A stretch of DNA of 7,437 nucleotides from JAQUKH01 sp043809805 (GCA_043809805.1 JBDROR010000175.1:1-7437), one strand, 5' to 3'; positions 1 to 6,015 are shown, counted from the first letter of the stretch. Translations and numbers: made by a program. Notes: a model not told the origin generated them from the letters alone.

Positions 1-1
1 C

Positions 2-70
2 TTTTCTGAGGGCGGCCACTACCTCGGAATGGCAAATGAGGAGAAAAACCGGATCGTCATTTTTGTTTGA
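2..70 (+). CDS. Possible 3' end of a plus-strand gene, beta-propeller-like tail (partial)
   Basis: An open frame enters from the left edge and stops at TGA 68-70. The 22 visible residues include GGHYLGMANEEKNRIVIFV. The pattern F-S-x-x-G-x-x-L-x-x-A-N-x-x-x-N-x-I-x-x-F resembles one blade of a lactonase/YVTN-type beta-propeller. That reading is inference from a very short stretch. It would converge with the TPR gene and overlap its stop by 14 bp. On the opposite strand the same bases give only a 13-codon frame. The stretch looks richer in G+C than the TPR gene beside it. It could be chance or a remnant. Confidence 0.3.
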   Translation, partial: FSEGGHYLGMANEEKNRIVIFV

Positions 71-1868
71 GAGTTTTTAGTTCCAACCGCGCTTTATCCG
101 TCCGTCCCTTGTCGGAAGAAATAGATATAAATTTGCTGAGGTTTTCAACGGCTTTAGCTTGGTTGTGTTTGTCATTATAAATGTCCGCCAGACTATAATA
201 GGCCGGCGCGAAGCTTTGATTTATTTTTGCCGCCTGGACATAATTCCCTATAGCTGTTTCTTCTTGATTGGACAATTCATAATTTAAACCTAAGTTAAAA
301 TAAATCATTTCTGAATTTGGGAAAAACCCATGGGCGTTTTTCAATGTTTCAATTGCTTTAAGATAGTTTCCTTGTAGTGTGTGTGCCATGCTTAAATTGA
401 GCCACGCGTTCAAATTATCAGTTGTAACAGAAAGAAGTTTTTCGTATTCGACGATTGAAAGAGAGAAATTTCCCAATTGAAAAAACCTGCGGGCTACTTC
501 GGAAATCAAGTTTAAGTTCTTGGGAGAAGATTTAAAATAATTTTCATAGCCTTTAATTATTATATTAAGATTATCGATTTCCATTGAAAGTTCTTCAATT
601 TTTTTCTCCGCGAGAACGAAATCCGGATCAATCTCAATAACTTTTTTATATTGTTCCAACGCGGCCTGAATCCAGCCGTTTTCTTCATATAAAATCCCAA
701 TACTATAATAGGCTATAATATTTTTCGGATCTTTCTCGGCTTTATCTTTTAATTTTTTGTAGGTTTTTGAAAAATCATATATTGTAAGATATGCTGAATC
801 AGATATGGTTGACATCTCAGTAATCTCATTTGCGGGTATTTTTGAAAAATAGTATTTATAGAGGGCAGAAACTGAAAATGCAATGAAAAATAAAATTAAC
901 AGCCACTGAATTAATCTCTTTTTTGGAAGTTGTCCGTCCACGGGAGGGGATTCGTTAATGTTCTTTTCTTTTTTCGATTCGTTTGGTTTCCCCCCTATGG
1001 CGAAATTAATAAATATTTTTTTAAAATCACTATTATATTCTTCTGTTTGCGATCTATGCCCATATTGATAAGACAAGTATTCAACCTTGCGATTATCTAA
1101 ATTTGCTTCAAAGAAAAACATTTCTTCTTTTAAACATTCGGCGCATTCAGTAAGTATCAAGTATGGATGAAGAGGCAGGAATCTATTATTTTTGGATGTA
1201 TCGGAAGGCGCGTTGGAATATAGCATAAGCTGATGATCTGGGAGAGGTGTTTCTGAATTAATTATTTCTTTTTTAAATTCGGGATAAGATCCCATGCAGT
1301 TTGAAATATTGAAAATAAATCTTTCCGTTTTGTAACCAATATTGTTGATAGTGATGAGTTTGTAATCTTTCAAAAAAGTGAGGTTTTCCATAAGAGTGAT
1401 AATTAAAGGGTATAACTCGTCTGTTAGATTTTTATATGCTCTGGATGAAAGGGTTATGCCGTGGCCTTTGTTCTTATTTCTTATTTCAATAATACTTTCG
1501 ATAATCTCTTTATTTTTATTCGAACCAAAATAAAACGAACTAAACTGAGGGATAAAAGGCGTGATATTTCCTTTTTTGAAGAATAACATTATTTCCTGCA
1601 AAATACGATACCAATGTCCGATAGACGGGCGATATTTATTAAGCATGAAATCTATATTGGTTGCTTTTTGTCTGTTTCTAATGTAGTCGGAAATCAAAAT
1701 AATGGTATTGTATTTCAGAATGCATTCATACAGGTCTATAATGCGGTTGAATTTTATAGTTTCTTCAGTCGTATTCTGCATTATTCTGAATGAATATGCC
1801 AATGGGAACGGGAATTGGTTTATCCAGCTGTCAGATTTTTCCAATAAATTTGATTTTATTGAATTCAT
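57..1868 (-). CDS. Membrane-anchored TPR protein with uncharacterised, possibly HEPN-like, cytosolic N-terminal region
   Basis: The protein has 603 residues from the ATG at 1866-1868. Residues 1-290 form a soluble region I cannot assign to a named family. It contains R-N-K-N-K-G-H (about 130-136), which fits the Rx4-6H pattern of HEPN RNases, and a C-A-E-C pair (about 242-245) followed by EYLSYQYGH. After a charged linker and KKR comes one hydrophobic segment (about 319-340). By the positive-inside rule the N-terminus is cytosolic and the C-terminus is outside. Residues about 380-585 hold roughly five TPR units, for example AWLNLSMAHTLQGNYLKAIE, which suggests protein-protein contacts. There is no signal peptide. 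A TTG at 1905-1907 would add 13 residues but is the -35 box of a good promoter, so I chose the ATG. No Shine-Dalgarno precedes either start. The gene is probably monocistronic. The TPR and membrane calls are strong; the function is unknown. Confidence 0.85.
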   Translation of the reverse strand: MNSIKSNLLEKSDSWINQFPFPLAYSFRIMQNTTEETIKFNRIIDLYECILKYNTIILISDYIRNRQKATNIDFMLNKYRPSIGHWYRILQEIMLFFKKGNITPFIPQFSSFYFGSNKNKEIIESIIEIRNKNKGHGITLSSRAYKNLTDELYPLIITLMENLTFLKDYKLITINNIGYKTERFIFNISNCMGSYPEFKKEIINSETPLPDHQLMLYSNAPSDTSKNNRFLPLHPYLILTECAECLKEEMFFFEANLDNRKVEYLSYQYGHRSQTEEYNSDFKKIFINFAIGGKPNESKKEKNINESPPVDGQLPKKRLIQWLLILFFIAFSVSALYKYYFSKIPANEITEMSTISDSAYLTIYDFSKTYKKLKDKAEKDPKNIIAYYSIGILYEENGWIQAALEQYKKVIEIDPDFVLAEKKIEELSMEIDNLNIIIKGYENYFKSSPKNLNLISEVARRFFQLGNFSLSIVEYEKLLSVTTDNLNAWLNLSMAHTLQGNYLKAIETLKNAHGFFPNSEMIYFNLGLNYELSNQEETAIGNYVQAAKINQSFAPAYYSLADIYNDKHNQAKAVENLSKFISISSDKGRTDKARLELKTLKQK

Positions 1869-1878
1869 ATTAGAAATA

Positions 1879-1907
1879 AATATAGCATTTGTTTGAAAAA
1901 AAGTCAA
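1879..1907 (-). promoter_or_regulatory. Sigma70-type promoter of the TPR gene
   Basis: On the minus strand TTGACT (1907-1902) is followed by a 17-nt spacer and TATATT (1884-1879). The ATG lies 10 nt after the -10 box. Transcription should therefore start about 3-5 nt before the ATG, giving an almost leaderless mRNA. This agrees with the lack of a Shine-Dalgarno. It also argues against the upstream TTG as the start codon, because that TTG is the -35 element. Confidence 0.6.
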
Positions 1908-1928
1908 TAATATTTAACACCGTTTATG

Positions 1929-2076
1929 TATCATTTCGACCACACAATTTTGTCATTTCGACCGAAGGGAGAAATCTTTCCCCGTAGGGGCGAGGCGGTG
2001 CCTCGCCCTCCCATTTCGGGCGACCCACCGGGTCGCCCCTACCGCTCGGAATGACAATGCTTTGCTCGGAATGACA
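1929..2076 (+). repeat. Composite palindromic repeat, copy 1 (inverted partner at 6016-6164)
   Basis: This is a GC-rich island between the TPR gene and hemG. The core (1952-2042, 91 bp) matches the reverse complement of 6051-6141 at 90 of 91 positions; the only difference is T1999 versus the complement of G6094. It contains two perfect 9-bp stems with 3-nt loops: GGGCGAGGC/GCCTCGCCC and GGGCGACCC/GGGTCGCCC (either strand). Both sit inside an outer GTAGGGGCGA/TCGCCCCTAC pair. Each side carries two copies of an end motif related to TGTCATTYCGA (about 1929, 1951; CTCGGAATGACA at 2045 and 2065). There is no transposase and no clear target duplication. It lies just after the hemG stop and may form strong RNA hairpins there, but no T-tract marks it as a terminator. 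Confidence 0.9.
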
Positions 2077-2095
2077 AAAAATGTCAAACTCAAGG

Positions 2096-3532
2096 TTAAT
2101 ATTTAAGAAACTCTGCGATTTTTTGCGCGATTAATTCCGAATTATGAATGCAGTCAGGAATTCCAACTCCCCTTAAATAATTTCCATTGATAATAAGTCC
2201 TGGATGACGGGAGGCTAATTTATCAATTTTTTCCACTGTTTTTTCATGCCCCATTACATATTGGGGCATACATTTTATCCAACAGTGCGCTTTTTGAATT
2301 ACAGGTTTAGCGGATATACCCATTATCTCTTTCCATTCGTCAAGTGTTGTTTTGATTATTTCATTTTCGGGAAGACATGCCATTTTTTCATTCATCGCGC
2401 CGCCCAGGAAACAACGCAATAAGACGCAATCTTCAGGTGCTCTGTAAGGCCATTTTGACGAGGTCCATGTAGTTGCCATAATCTTACGATGTTCAGCGCT
2501 TGGCACAAGAAAGCCGAAACCTTGAAGCGGGTGGGCTACTTCAGAGCGTTTAAATCCGATGGAAACAGTGGCCGATGACGCGTAAGGAAAATCTAAAAGC
2601 ACAGATGATAGCTCGTCATCAAAATTTTTAACTAAATGGCCGGCAATATACGCGGGAGTAGTTACTATAACGATATCAACATCTTTTATGAGCGCGTTCT
2701 CAGTTTCAATATCATAGAGACATTCGGATTGCGAAATCGAAAGGACTTTGTTATTAGTAATAATTTTAATGTCAGGCCGCAAAAGTTCCTGCAGTTTATC
2801 TGTTAATTCCGCAAGTCCGTCTTTTAAGCTCATGAAAAATGTCTTTTTTAAATCCCCCTTTAATCCCCCTTTTTTAAAGGGGGAAATAGGGGGATTTTTA
2901 TTTTCCATTCCGGCCAGCATGCCTTTTATCACCGAACCGTATTTTTGCTCCATTTCAAGGAACCGCGGGAAAGTATTTTTTAGGCTCATTGTTTCAGGGT
3001 TTCCAGCATGGATACCGGCTACAAGCGGTTCAGCAATTTTATCAAGCACCTCTTCTCCAAGCCTTCTTCGGACAAAACTTCCCAAACTTTCGTCATTATT
3101 ATCTTTTTTCCGCGGGATTATTAAATCCATACACATTCTTATTTTCCCTTCGAATGAAATTAACGGACTTTTTAAAAATGGCTCGATTCTGGTTGGAACC
3201 ATCATCATAAATCCTTCAGGCATCTCGTCTAATCTTCCTTTGTTTAGAATAAAGGTTTTCTTATTTTCTTCTTTGGTGCAGGCAAAATCATTTTCTAAAC
3301 CTATTTCCTTGCATAGCCGGAGTGCCCATGGTTTTTCAGATATAAAGCAATCGGGACCGGTTTCAAATGTAAATCCGTCTTTTCTAATTGTAACAATTTG
3401 TCCTCCTAAGTTCTCACTCTTTTCAATTATTGTAATTTCCACCGGCAGTTCTTTTGCCGCTAAAAATTTTTTCAAATAATACGCGGTTGAAAGCCCGCTG
3501 ATTCCTCCGCCAATGATGACTATTTTTTTCAT
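2096..3532 (-). CDS. hemG: FAD-dependent protoporphyrinogen/coproporphyrinogen oxidase HemG (HemY type)
   Basis: It oxidises protoporphyrinogen IX to protoporphyrin IX, or coproporphyrinogen III to coproporphyrin III if the organism uses the CgoX route. The enzyme is a FAD protein, normally peripheral on the membrane. The 478 residues open with a Rossmann dinucleotide site, VIIGGGISGLSTAYYL (5-20), followed by FETGPDCF (56-63). The C-terminal FAD-closing stretch, NGNYLRGVGIPDCI, is at 449-462. Length is normal for the family. AAGGAG at 3541-3546 lies 8 nt before the ATG. This is the last gene of the hemE-hemH-hemG series, as in Bacillus. Residues about 213-228 (NPPISPFKKGG and following) are encoded by a 48-bp palindromic repeat between GMLAGMEN and KKTFFMSLKDG, where relatives normally run straight on. 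The gene is called hemG or hemY in databases; it is not the flavodoxin-like E. coli HemG. Confidence 0.95.
   Translation of the reverse strand: MKKIVIIGGGISGLSTAYYLKKFLAAKELPVEITIIEKSENLGGQIVTIRKDGFTFETGPDCFISEKPWALRLCKEIGLENDFACTKEENKKTFILNKGRLDEMPEGFMMMVPTRIEPFLKSPLISFEGKIRMCMDLIIPRKKDNNDESLGSFVRRRLGEEVLDKIAEPLVAGIHAGNPETMSLKNTFPRFLEMEQKYGSVIKGMLAGMENKNPPISPFKKGGLKGDLKKTFFMSLKDGLAELTDKLQELLRPDIKIITNNKVLSISQSECLYDIETENALIKDVDIVIVTTPAYIAGHLVKNFDDELSSVLLDFPYASSATVSIGFKRSEVAHPLQGFGFLVPSAEHRKIMATTWTSSKWPYRAPEDCVLLRCFLGGAMNEKMACLPENEIIKTTLDEWKEIMGISAKPVIQKAHCWIKCMPQYVMGHEKTVEKIDKLASRHPGLIINGNYLRGVGIPDCIHNSELIAQKIAEFLKY
2850..2897. repeat. 48-bp palindromic repeat inserted in frame inside hemG
   Basis: The left half holds AAATCCCCCTTT and AATCCCCCTTT. 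The right half holds the inverted AAAGGGGGAAA and TAGGGGGATTT, so the unit is close to self-complementary. Its length is 48 bp (16 codons), so the hemG frame is kept. On the coding strand it reads NPPISPFKKGGLKGDL, a translation I recognise as typical of a short repeat found in intergenic DNA of many environmental genomes. Rickettsia palindromic elements are the known precedent for in-frame repeats of this kind. Confidence 0.9.
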
Positions 3533-3566
3533 CCGAAAATCTCCTTAACTTATTAATCGTCAGTAT

Positions 3567-3594
3567 AAGATTCCTCACTTCGTTCGGAATGACA
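3567..3594 (+). repeat. Single-unit short repeat ('NEVRNL' type) in the hemH-hemG spacer
   Basis: The unit AAGATTCCTCACTTCG continues as TTCGGAATGACA. It matches, with differences, the AAGATTTCTCCCTTCGGTCG and AAATGACA arm of the composite repeat (6116-6142), so it is a monomer of the same family. On the minus strand it translates as VIPNEVRNLI, a recurrent spurious peptide, which shows that the short frame over it is not a gene. It lies just upstream of the hemG ribosome-binding site. Confidence 0.8.
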
Positions 3595-3619
3595 ACCCCA
3601 CAACAATAGGGCAATTCAG

Positions 3620-3632
3620 GCCTCGCTCCTAC
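3620..3632 (+). repeat. Remnant of the GTAGGGGCGAGGC hairpin arm
   Basis: GCCTCGCTCCTAC differs by one base from GCCTCGCCCCTAC, the outer arm of the composite repeat (6097-6109). The partner arm is absent. With the neighbouring units it makes most of the hemH-hemG spacer repeat-derived. At 13 bp it could be coincidence. Confidence 0.35.
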
Positions 3633-3637
3633 AATAC

Positions 3638-3667
3638 TGTTGGGTTTCGTCCCTCAACCCAACCTAC
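3638..3667 (-). repeat. TTGGGTT palindromic repeat overlapping the 3' end of hemH
   Basis: On the minus strand it reads GTAGGTTGGGTTGAG then GGACGAAACCCAACA. GTTGGGTT and AACCCAAC form an 8-bp stem. A second copy at 4776-4806 on the plus strand is identical except for the loop (GGAC versus CTTGC). The hemH codons for R-L-G and its TGA (3654-3656) lie inside this unit. Confidence 0.85.
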
Positions 3668-4601
3668 AATTCTCATTTTCCTGTAAGCACTTTCTAATTA
3701 ATGTCTCCAATGATTTAATAAAAATCGGGCTTATATTTAAAGAGGGTGTTCTCCTAAAATTCAATCCGAGTTTAAAAGCCTCATTTTTATATAAAATGTC
3801 AATATCATATAAAGTTTCAATATGATCGCATACAAATCCAACGGGAACAAGCAAGACGTCTTTTTTATTTAAACCCGCGATTTTTTCTAAAACGCCGGAT
3901 ACCTCGGGTTCCAACCCTTGCGCGCAAGAGCTGGGTTTACTTTGAAATGCCAGATGCCATTTAGTTTGTCCGATGTTATTCAAAACAGCTTTTATTGTTT
4001 CTTCAATCTGCGATAAATACGGATCGCCTTCGTCTATAAATTTTTTGGGGATACTGTGAGCCGTGAAAATAATTTCAGGGTTTTTATCGGGGAATTTATT
4101 TTTTTCTTCAGTAATCGATTCACTTAAAGCTTTTATAAACAAAGGATGGTTGTAAAAGCTTTTTATAAACGTGTAATCAATTTTTTTACCAAATTGGGAC
4201 AGGCTTTTTATAAAATCATTAAGATAACTTTCAGTGCTGACGCGGGAGTAATACGGCGTCATTGGAAGGGCTATAATTTTTTCTATGTTTTTTGAAACAA
4301 TCAATTTCACAGTGTCGGCAATAAAAGGGTGCCAATGCCGCATGCCGACAAAGACTGAAAAATTTTCGTTGTTTTTATTTAACTCTGCTTCCAAAGCTTT
4401 GGCCTGTTTTTGTGTTATTTCCAAAAGGGGCGATTTCCCGCCGATTTTTTTATACCGTTCGGCAGCTTCGTTGACAACTTCGTTGATTTTTTCTTCCGGA
4501 ATTCTCCCCCCGGTCACATTTTTAATAAACGGTGCAACTTCCTCAAACGAGGCCGGCCCGCCAAAGGCTAAAAGGATGACAGCTGTCTTTTTTTTATTCA
4601 T
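3654..4601 (-). CDS. hemH: Ferrochelatase HemH (proto- or coproporphyrin type)
   Basis: It inserts Fe2+ into the porphyrin ring, making protohaem, or coprohaem if it acts as CpfC. The 315 residues match a normal single-domain bacterial ferrochelatase. Conserved stretches are LLAFGGP (10-16), GMRHWHPFI (86-94), TAHSIP with the catalytic His at 182, FQSKPSSCAQGLEPEVS (219-235) and FVCDHIETLYDID with the metal-site Glu at 262. There is no signal or membrane segment and no sign of a C-terminal iron-sulphur site. The ATG is preceded by only a weak GGGA. The gene sits 235 bp after hemE and 121 bp before hemG, in the same direction, and is probably co-transcribed. Its last codons and stop come from a TTGGGTT repeat, so the C-terminus (...ENCRLG) has probably been altered by repeat insertion. 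Confidence 0.95.
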   Translation of the reverse strand: MNKKKTAVILLAFGGPASFEEVAPFIKNVTGGRIPEEKINEVVNEAAERYKKIGGKSPLLEITQKQAKALEAELNKNNENFSVFVGMRHWHPFIADTVKLIVSKNIEKIIALPMTPYYSRVSTESYLNDFIKSLSQFGKKIDYTFIKSFYNHPLFIKALSESITEEKNKFPDKNPEIIFTAHSIPKKFIDEGDPYLSQIEETIKAVLNNIGQTKWHLAFQSKPSSCAQGLEPEVSGVLEKIAGLNKKDVLLVPVGFVCDHIETLYDIDILYKNEAFKLGLNFRRTPSLNISPIFIKSLETLIRKCLQENENCRLG

Positions 4602-4626
4602 TGGTAAATTCCCGTAAGCTAACTAC

Positions 4627-4653
4627 GTCATTCCCGCGAAAGCGGGAATCCAG
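4627..4653 (+). repeat. GTCATTCCCGCGAAAGCGGG palindrome ('VIPAKAGIQ' type)
   Basis: ATTCCCGC (4630-4637) and GCGGGAAT (4642-4649) form a perfect 8-bp stem closed by a GAAA loop, flanked by GTC and CCAG. This is a widespread bacterial intergenic palindrome recognised by its spurious translation VIPAKAGIQ. It lies about 25 bp upstream of the hemH start, so it may fold in the hem mRNA near the hemH ribosome-binding region. Confidence 0.9.
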
Positions 4654-4664
4654 ACTACAAATCT

Positions 4665-4699
4665 CTAAACACTAAATCCTAAACTCTAAATCCTAAACA
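4665..4699 (+). repeat. CTAAATCCTAAAC tandem repeat
   Basis: Two adjacent 14-bp units (4672-4685 and 4686-4699) differ at one position and are preceded by a partial unit CTAAACA. The stretch is low-complexity and A/C-rich on the plus strand. It runs into the left arm of the stem-loop at 4693-4771. Confidence 0.75.
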
Positions 4700-4771
4700 A
4701 ACTCAAAACTATAAACTCAAAACAAAATGCAAACCGTCTTGTTTTGGATTTTGGGTTTCGGGTTTGTTTAG
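4693..4771. repeat. Long imperfect inverted repeat with 33-bp arms in the hemE-hemH spacer
   Basis: The left arm (4693-4725, starting CTAAACAAAC) and right arm (4739-4771, ending GTTTGTTTAG) pair at 26 of 33 positions across a 13-nt loop; several mismatches would be G-U pairs in RNA. It would be transcribed between hemE and hemH. No U-run follows on the minus strand, so it does not look like an intrinsic terminator. An effect on mRNA processing or stability is possible but only inferred. Confidence 0.7.
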
Positions 4772-4775
4772 TGTT

Positions 4776-4806
4776 GTAGGTTGGGTTGAGCTTGCGAAAC
4801 CCAACA
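4776..4806 (+). repeat. TTGGGTT palindromic repeat, second copy
   Basis: GTAGGTTGGGTTGAG is followed by CTTGCGAAACCCAACA, with stem GTTGGGTT (4780-4787) and AACCCAAC (4798-4805). It is the inverted counterpart of 3638-3667, so two copies bracket hemH. Confidence 0.85.
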
Positions 4807-4818
4807 TCCTAGTTAAAT

Positions 4819-4841
4819 TGTTGGGTTACGCTCCGCTTAAC
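4819..4841 (+). repeat. Partial TTGGGTT-family repeat at the hemE 3' end
   Basis: TGTTGGGTTACGCTCCGCTT ending AAC resembles one arm and the loop of the TTGGGTT family, but the second arm is lost or degenerate. The hemE stop TAA (4837-4839) falls within it, so the end of hemE may have been set by the insertion, as at hemH. Confidence 0.5.
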
Positions 4842-5877
4842 TGTCATTTGACCTACTGTATTCATGAACCGTATTCGCCAAAAGAATTACGTTTTCCACA
4901 GGCGTTCCCTGTAAAATTCCGTGTCCCAGATTGAAAATATGCCCGGGCCGGTTATCAGCCAGCGCCAAAATTTCCTTGGTCCGTTTTTTTATTTCATCCG
5001 GCCTGGCAAAAAGCGCGGTTGGGTCAAGGTTTCCCTGTATGGCTGTATCTTTACCTAATTTTTCCCACGCGTCGCCGAGATTTATGCGCCAGTCAATGCC
5101 AGTCACATCGCCGCCGGCCTTTTTCATTAACTCCAAAAGGTGGCTGTTCCCGGTTCCAAAATGAATGCTTGGGATATTAAGTTTTTTTACAGCCTTGAAT
5201 ATTTTTTGTGAATGAGGCATGACAAATTCCCTATAATCGTTTTCAGATAAACATCCAACCCAGCTGTCAAAAAGCTGGACAAGGTCAACACCGCTTTCAA
5301 TTTGCGCTGAAAGATATCTAATGATTATTTCAGCTAGTTTATCCATCATTTTGTGCCATGCCTTAGGCTCATTATACATCATTATTTTTGTCTTCGCGTA
5401 ATTCCGCGAATGTCCACCTTCAATCATATAACTTGCCAATGTAAACGGCGCGCCGGAAAACCCGATAAGCGGAATTTTTCCATTGAGTTCTTTTTTGACC
5501 AATTTGATCGCCTTTAACAGATAAGGCACATCATTTTCAGGCTCGATTATTTTTATTCTTTCCACATCATGCGTTGTTCTGATTGGGTTTTTTATCACGG
5601 GGCCTTCGTTTTTTCCGAAATAAAAATCGATTCCCATGCCTTCAAGCGGGAGTAAAATATCCGCGAAAATGATTGCCGCGTCAAGAGGTATTTTTTTAAT
5701 CGGCTGGAGTGTTACTTCACAGGCAATCTCCGGATTTTTGCACATCTCGATAAAAGAATAATTTTCACGTATTTTTCTGTATTCCTCCATATATCTTCCA
5801 GCCTGTCTCATGAGCCAGATTGGCGTAAAAGGAGTTTTTTCCCTGCGGCATGCCTTAAGAATAACGTCATTTTTCAT
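4837..5877 (-). CDS. hemE: Uroporphyrinogen decarboxylase HemE
   Basis: It removes four carboxyl groups from uroporphyrinogen III to give coproporphyrinogen III, in the cytosol, without a cofactor. The 346 residues have the normal family length. Signature stretches are PIWLMRQAGRYMEEYR (19-34), IIFADILLPLEG with the key Asp at about 73, GFSGAPFTLASYMIEGG (139-155), QLFDSWVGCLS, HFGTGNSHLLELM, QGNLDPTALFA and IFNLGHGILQGTPVENV near the end with its conserved His at about 319. An ATG at 5887-5889 would add four residues, but it lies within the GGAGG that is correctly spaced for the ATG at 5875-5877, so I chose the latter. This is the first gene of the hem cluster, with a near-consensus promoter about 34 bp upstream. 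Its stop codon lies in a partial repeat. Confidence 0.96.
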   Translation of the reverse strand: MKNDVILKACRREKTPFTPIWLMRQAGRYMEEYRKIRENYSFIEMCKNPEIACEVTLQPIKKIPLDAAIIFADILLPLEGMGIDFYFGKNEGPVIKNPIRTTHDVERIKIIEPENDVPYLLKAIKLVKKELNGKIPLIGFSGAPFTLASYMIEGGHSRNYAKTKIMMYNEPKAWHKMMDKLAEIIIRYLSAQIESGVDLVQLFDSWVGCLSENDYREFVMPHSQKIFKAVKKLNIPSIHFGTGNSHLLELMKKAGGDVTGIDWRINLGDAWEKLGKDTAIQGNLDPTALFARPDEIKKRTKEILALADNRPGHIFNLGHGILQGTPVENVILLANTVHEYSRSNDS

Positions 5878-5882
5878 CAAAT

Positions 5883-5887
5883 CCTCC
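5883..5887 (-). promoter_or_regulatory. hemE ribosome-binding site GGAGG
   Basis: GGAGG on the minus strand ends 5 nt before the ATG at 5877-5875. It includes the G of the alternative upstream ATG, so that ATG would start inside the binding site and has none of its own. This decides the start. Confidence 0.8.
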
Positions 5888-5910
5888 ATCTTTGTGTTAG
5901 AATTTATAAT

Positions 5911-5939
5911 ATTATCATCATAAGTCCATTTGTTGTCAA
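5911..5939 (-). promoter_or_regulatory. Sigma70-type promoter of the hemE-hemH-hemG cluster
   Basis: TTGACA (5939-5934), a 17-nt spacer and GATAAT (5916-5911) on the minus strand. The -35 is a perfect consensus and the -10 has one mismatch. The expected start is near 5904, leaving a leader of about 27 nt with the GGAGG site. I found no operator or riboswitch in this short leader. Confidence 0.75.
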
Positions 5940-5955
5940 TTAATATTTAAAAATC

Positions 5956-5984
5956 TTGACAAGTTTGTTAGTAAGAGGTAAAAT
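5956..5984 (+). promoter_or_regulatory. Sigma70-type promoter of the DUF507-DUF507-nadC operon
   Basis: TTGACA (5956-5961), a 17-nt spacer and TAAAAT (5979-5984). The expected start is near 5991, giving a leader of about 235 nt that contains the whole composite repeat 6016-6164. Its -35 box is 16 bp from that of the divergent hemE promoter. Apart from these promoters and the repeat, I see nothing else in the 348-bp gap between hemE and the first DUF507 gene. Confidence 0.7.
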
Positions 5985-6015
5985 TAAAACTCAAAATAAA
6001 AATTGAGTGAAGTGT

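Noticed and set aside
1985..2042. Hairpins after hemG as an intrinsic terminator
   Set aside because: The stems are strong but no T-run follows in the minus direction, and the same sequence occurs at 6051-6141 in a leader, so it is better explained as a repeat.
2748..3479. 243-codon plus-strand open frame opposite hemG
   Set aside because: It is entirely antisense to a clearly conserved hemG and includes the antisense translation of the palindromic repeat; no ribosome-binding site or recognisable domain.
3555..3600. Separate promoter for hemG (TTGTCA...TATACT)
   Set aside because: The spacer would be 22 nt and the -35 lies within a repeat; too far from the normal 16-18 nt.
3423..3614. 63-codon minus-strand frame with VIPNEVRNLI
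   Set aside because: It is the translation of a known type of intergenic repeat, runs out of frame into the hemG start and has no family resemblance.
4285..4617. 110-codon plus-strand open frame
   Set aside because: Antisense shadow of hemH, whose motifs are convincing on the other strand.
4665..4699. Telomere-like or origin iterons (CTAAATCCTAAAC)
   Set aside because: Only two full units in an intergenic mosaic, with no replication genes or DnaA boxes nearby.
4693..4771. 33-bp-arm stem-loop as terminator of hemE
   Set aside because: No U-tract follows on the minus strand, and hemH has no convincing promoter of its own, so termination here would silence hemH and hemG.
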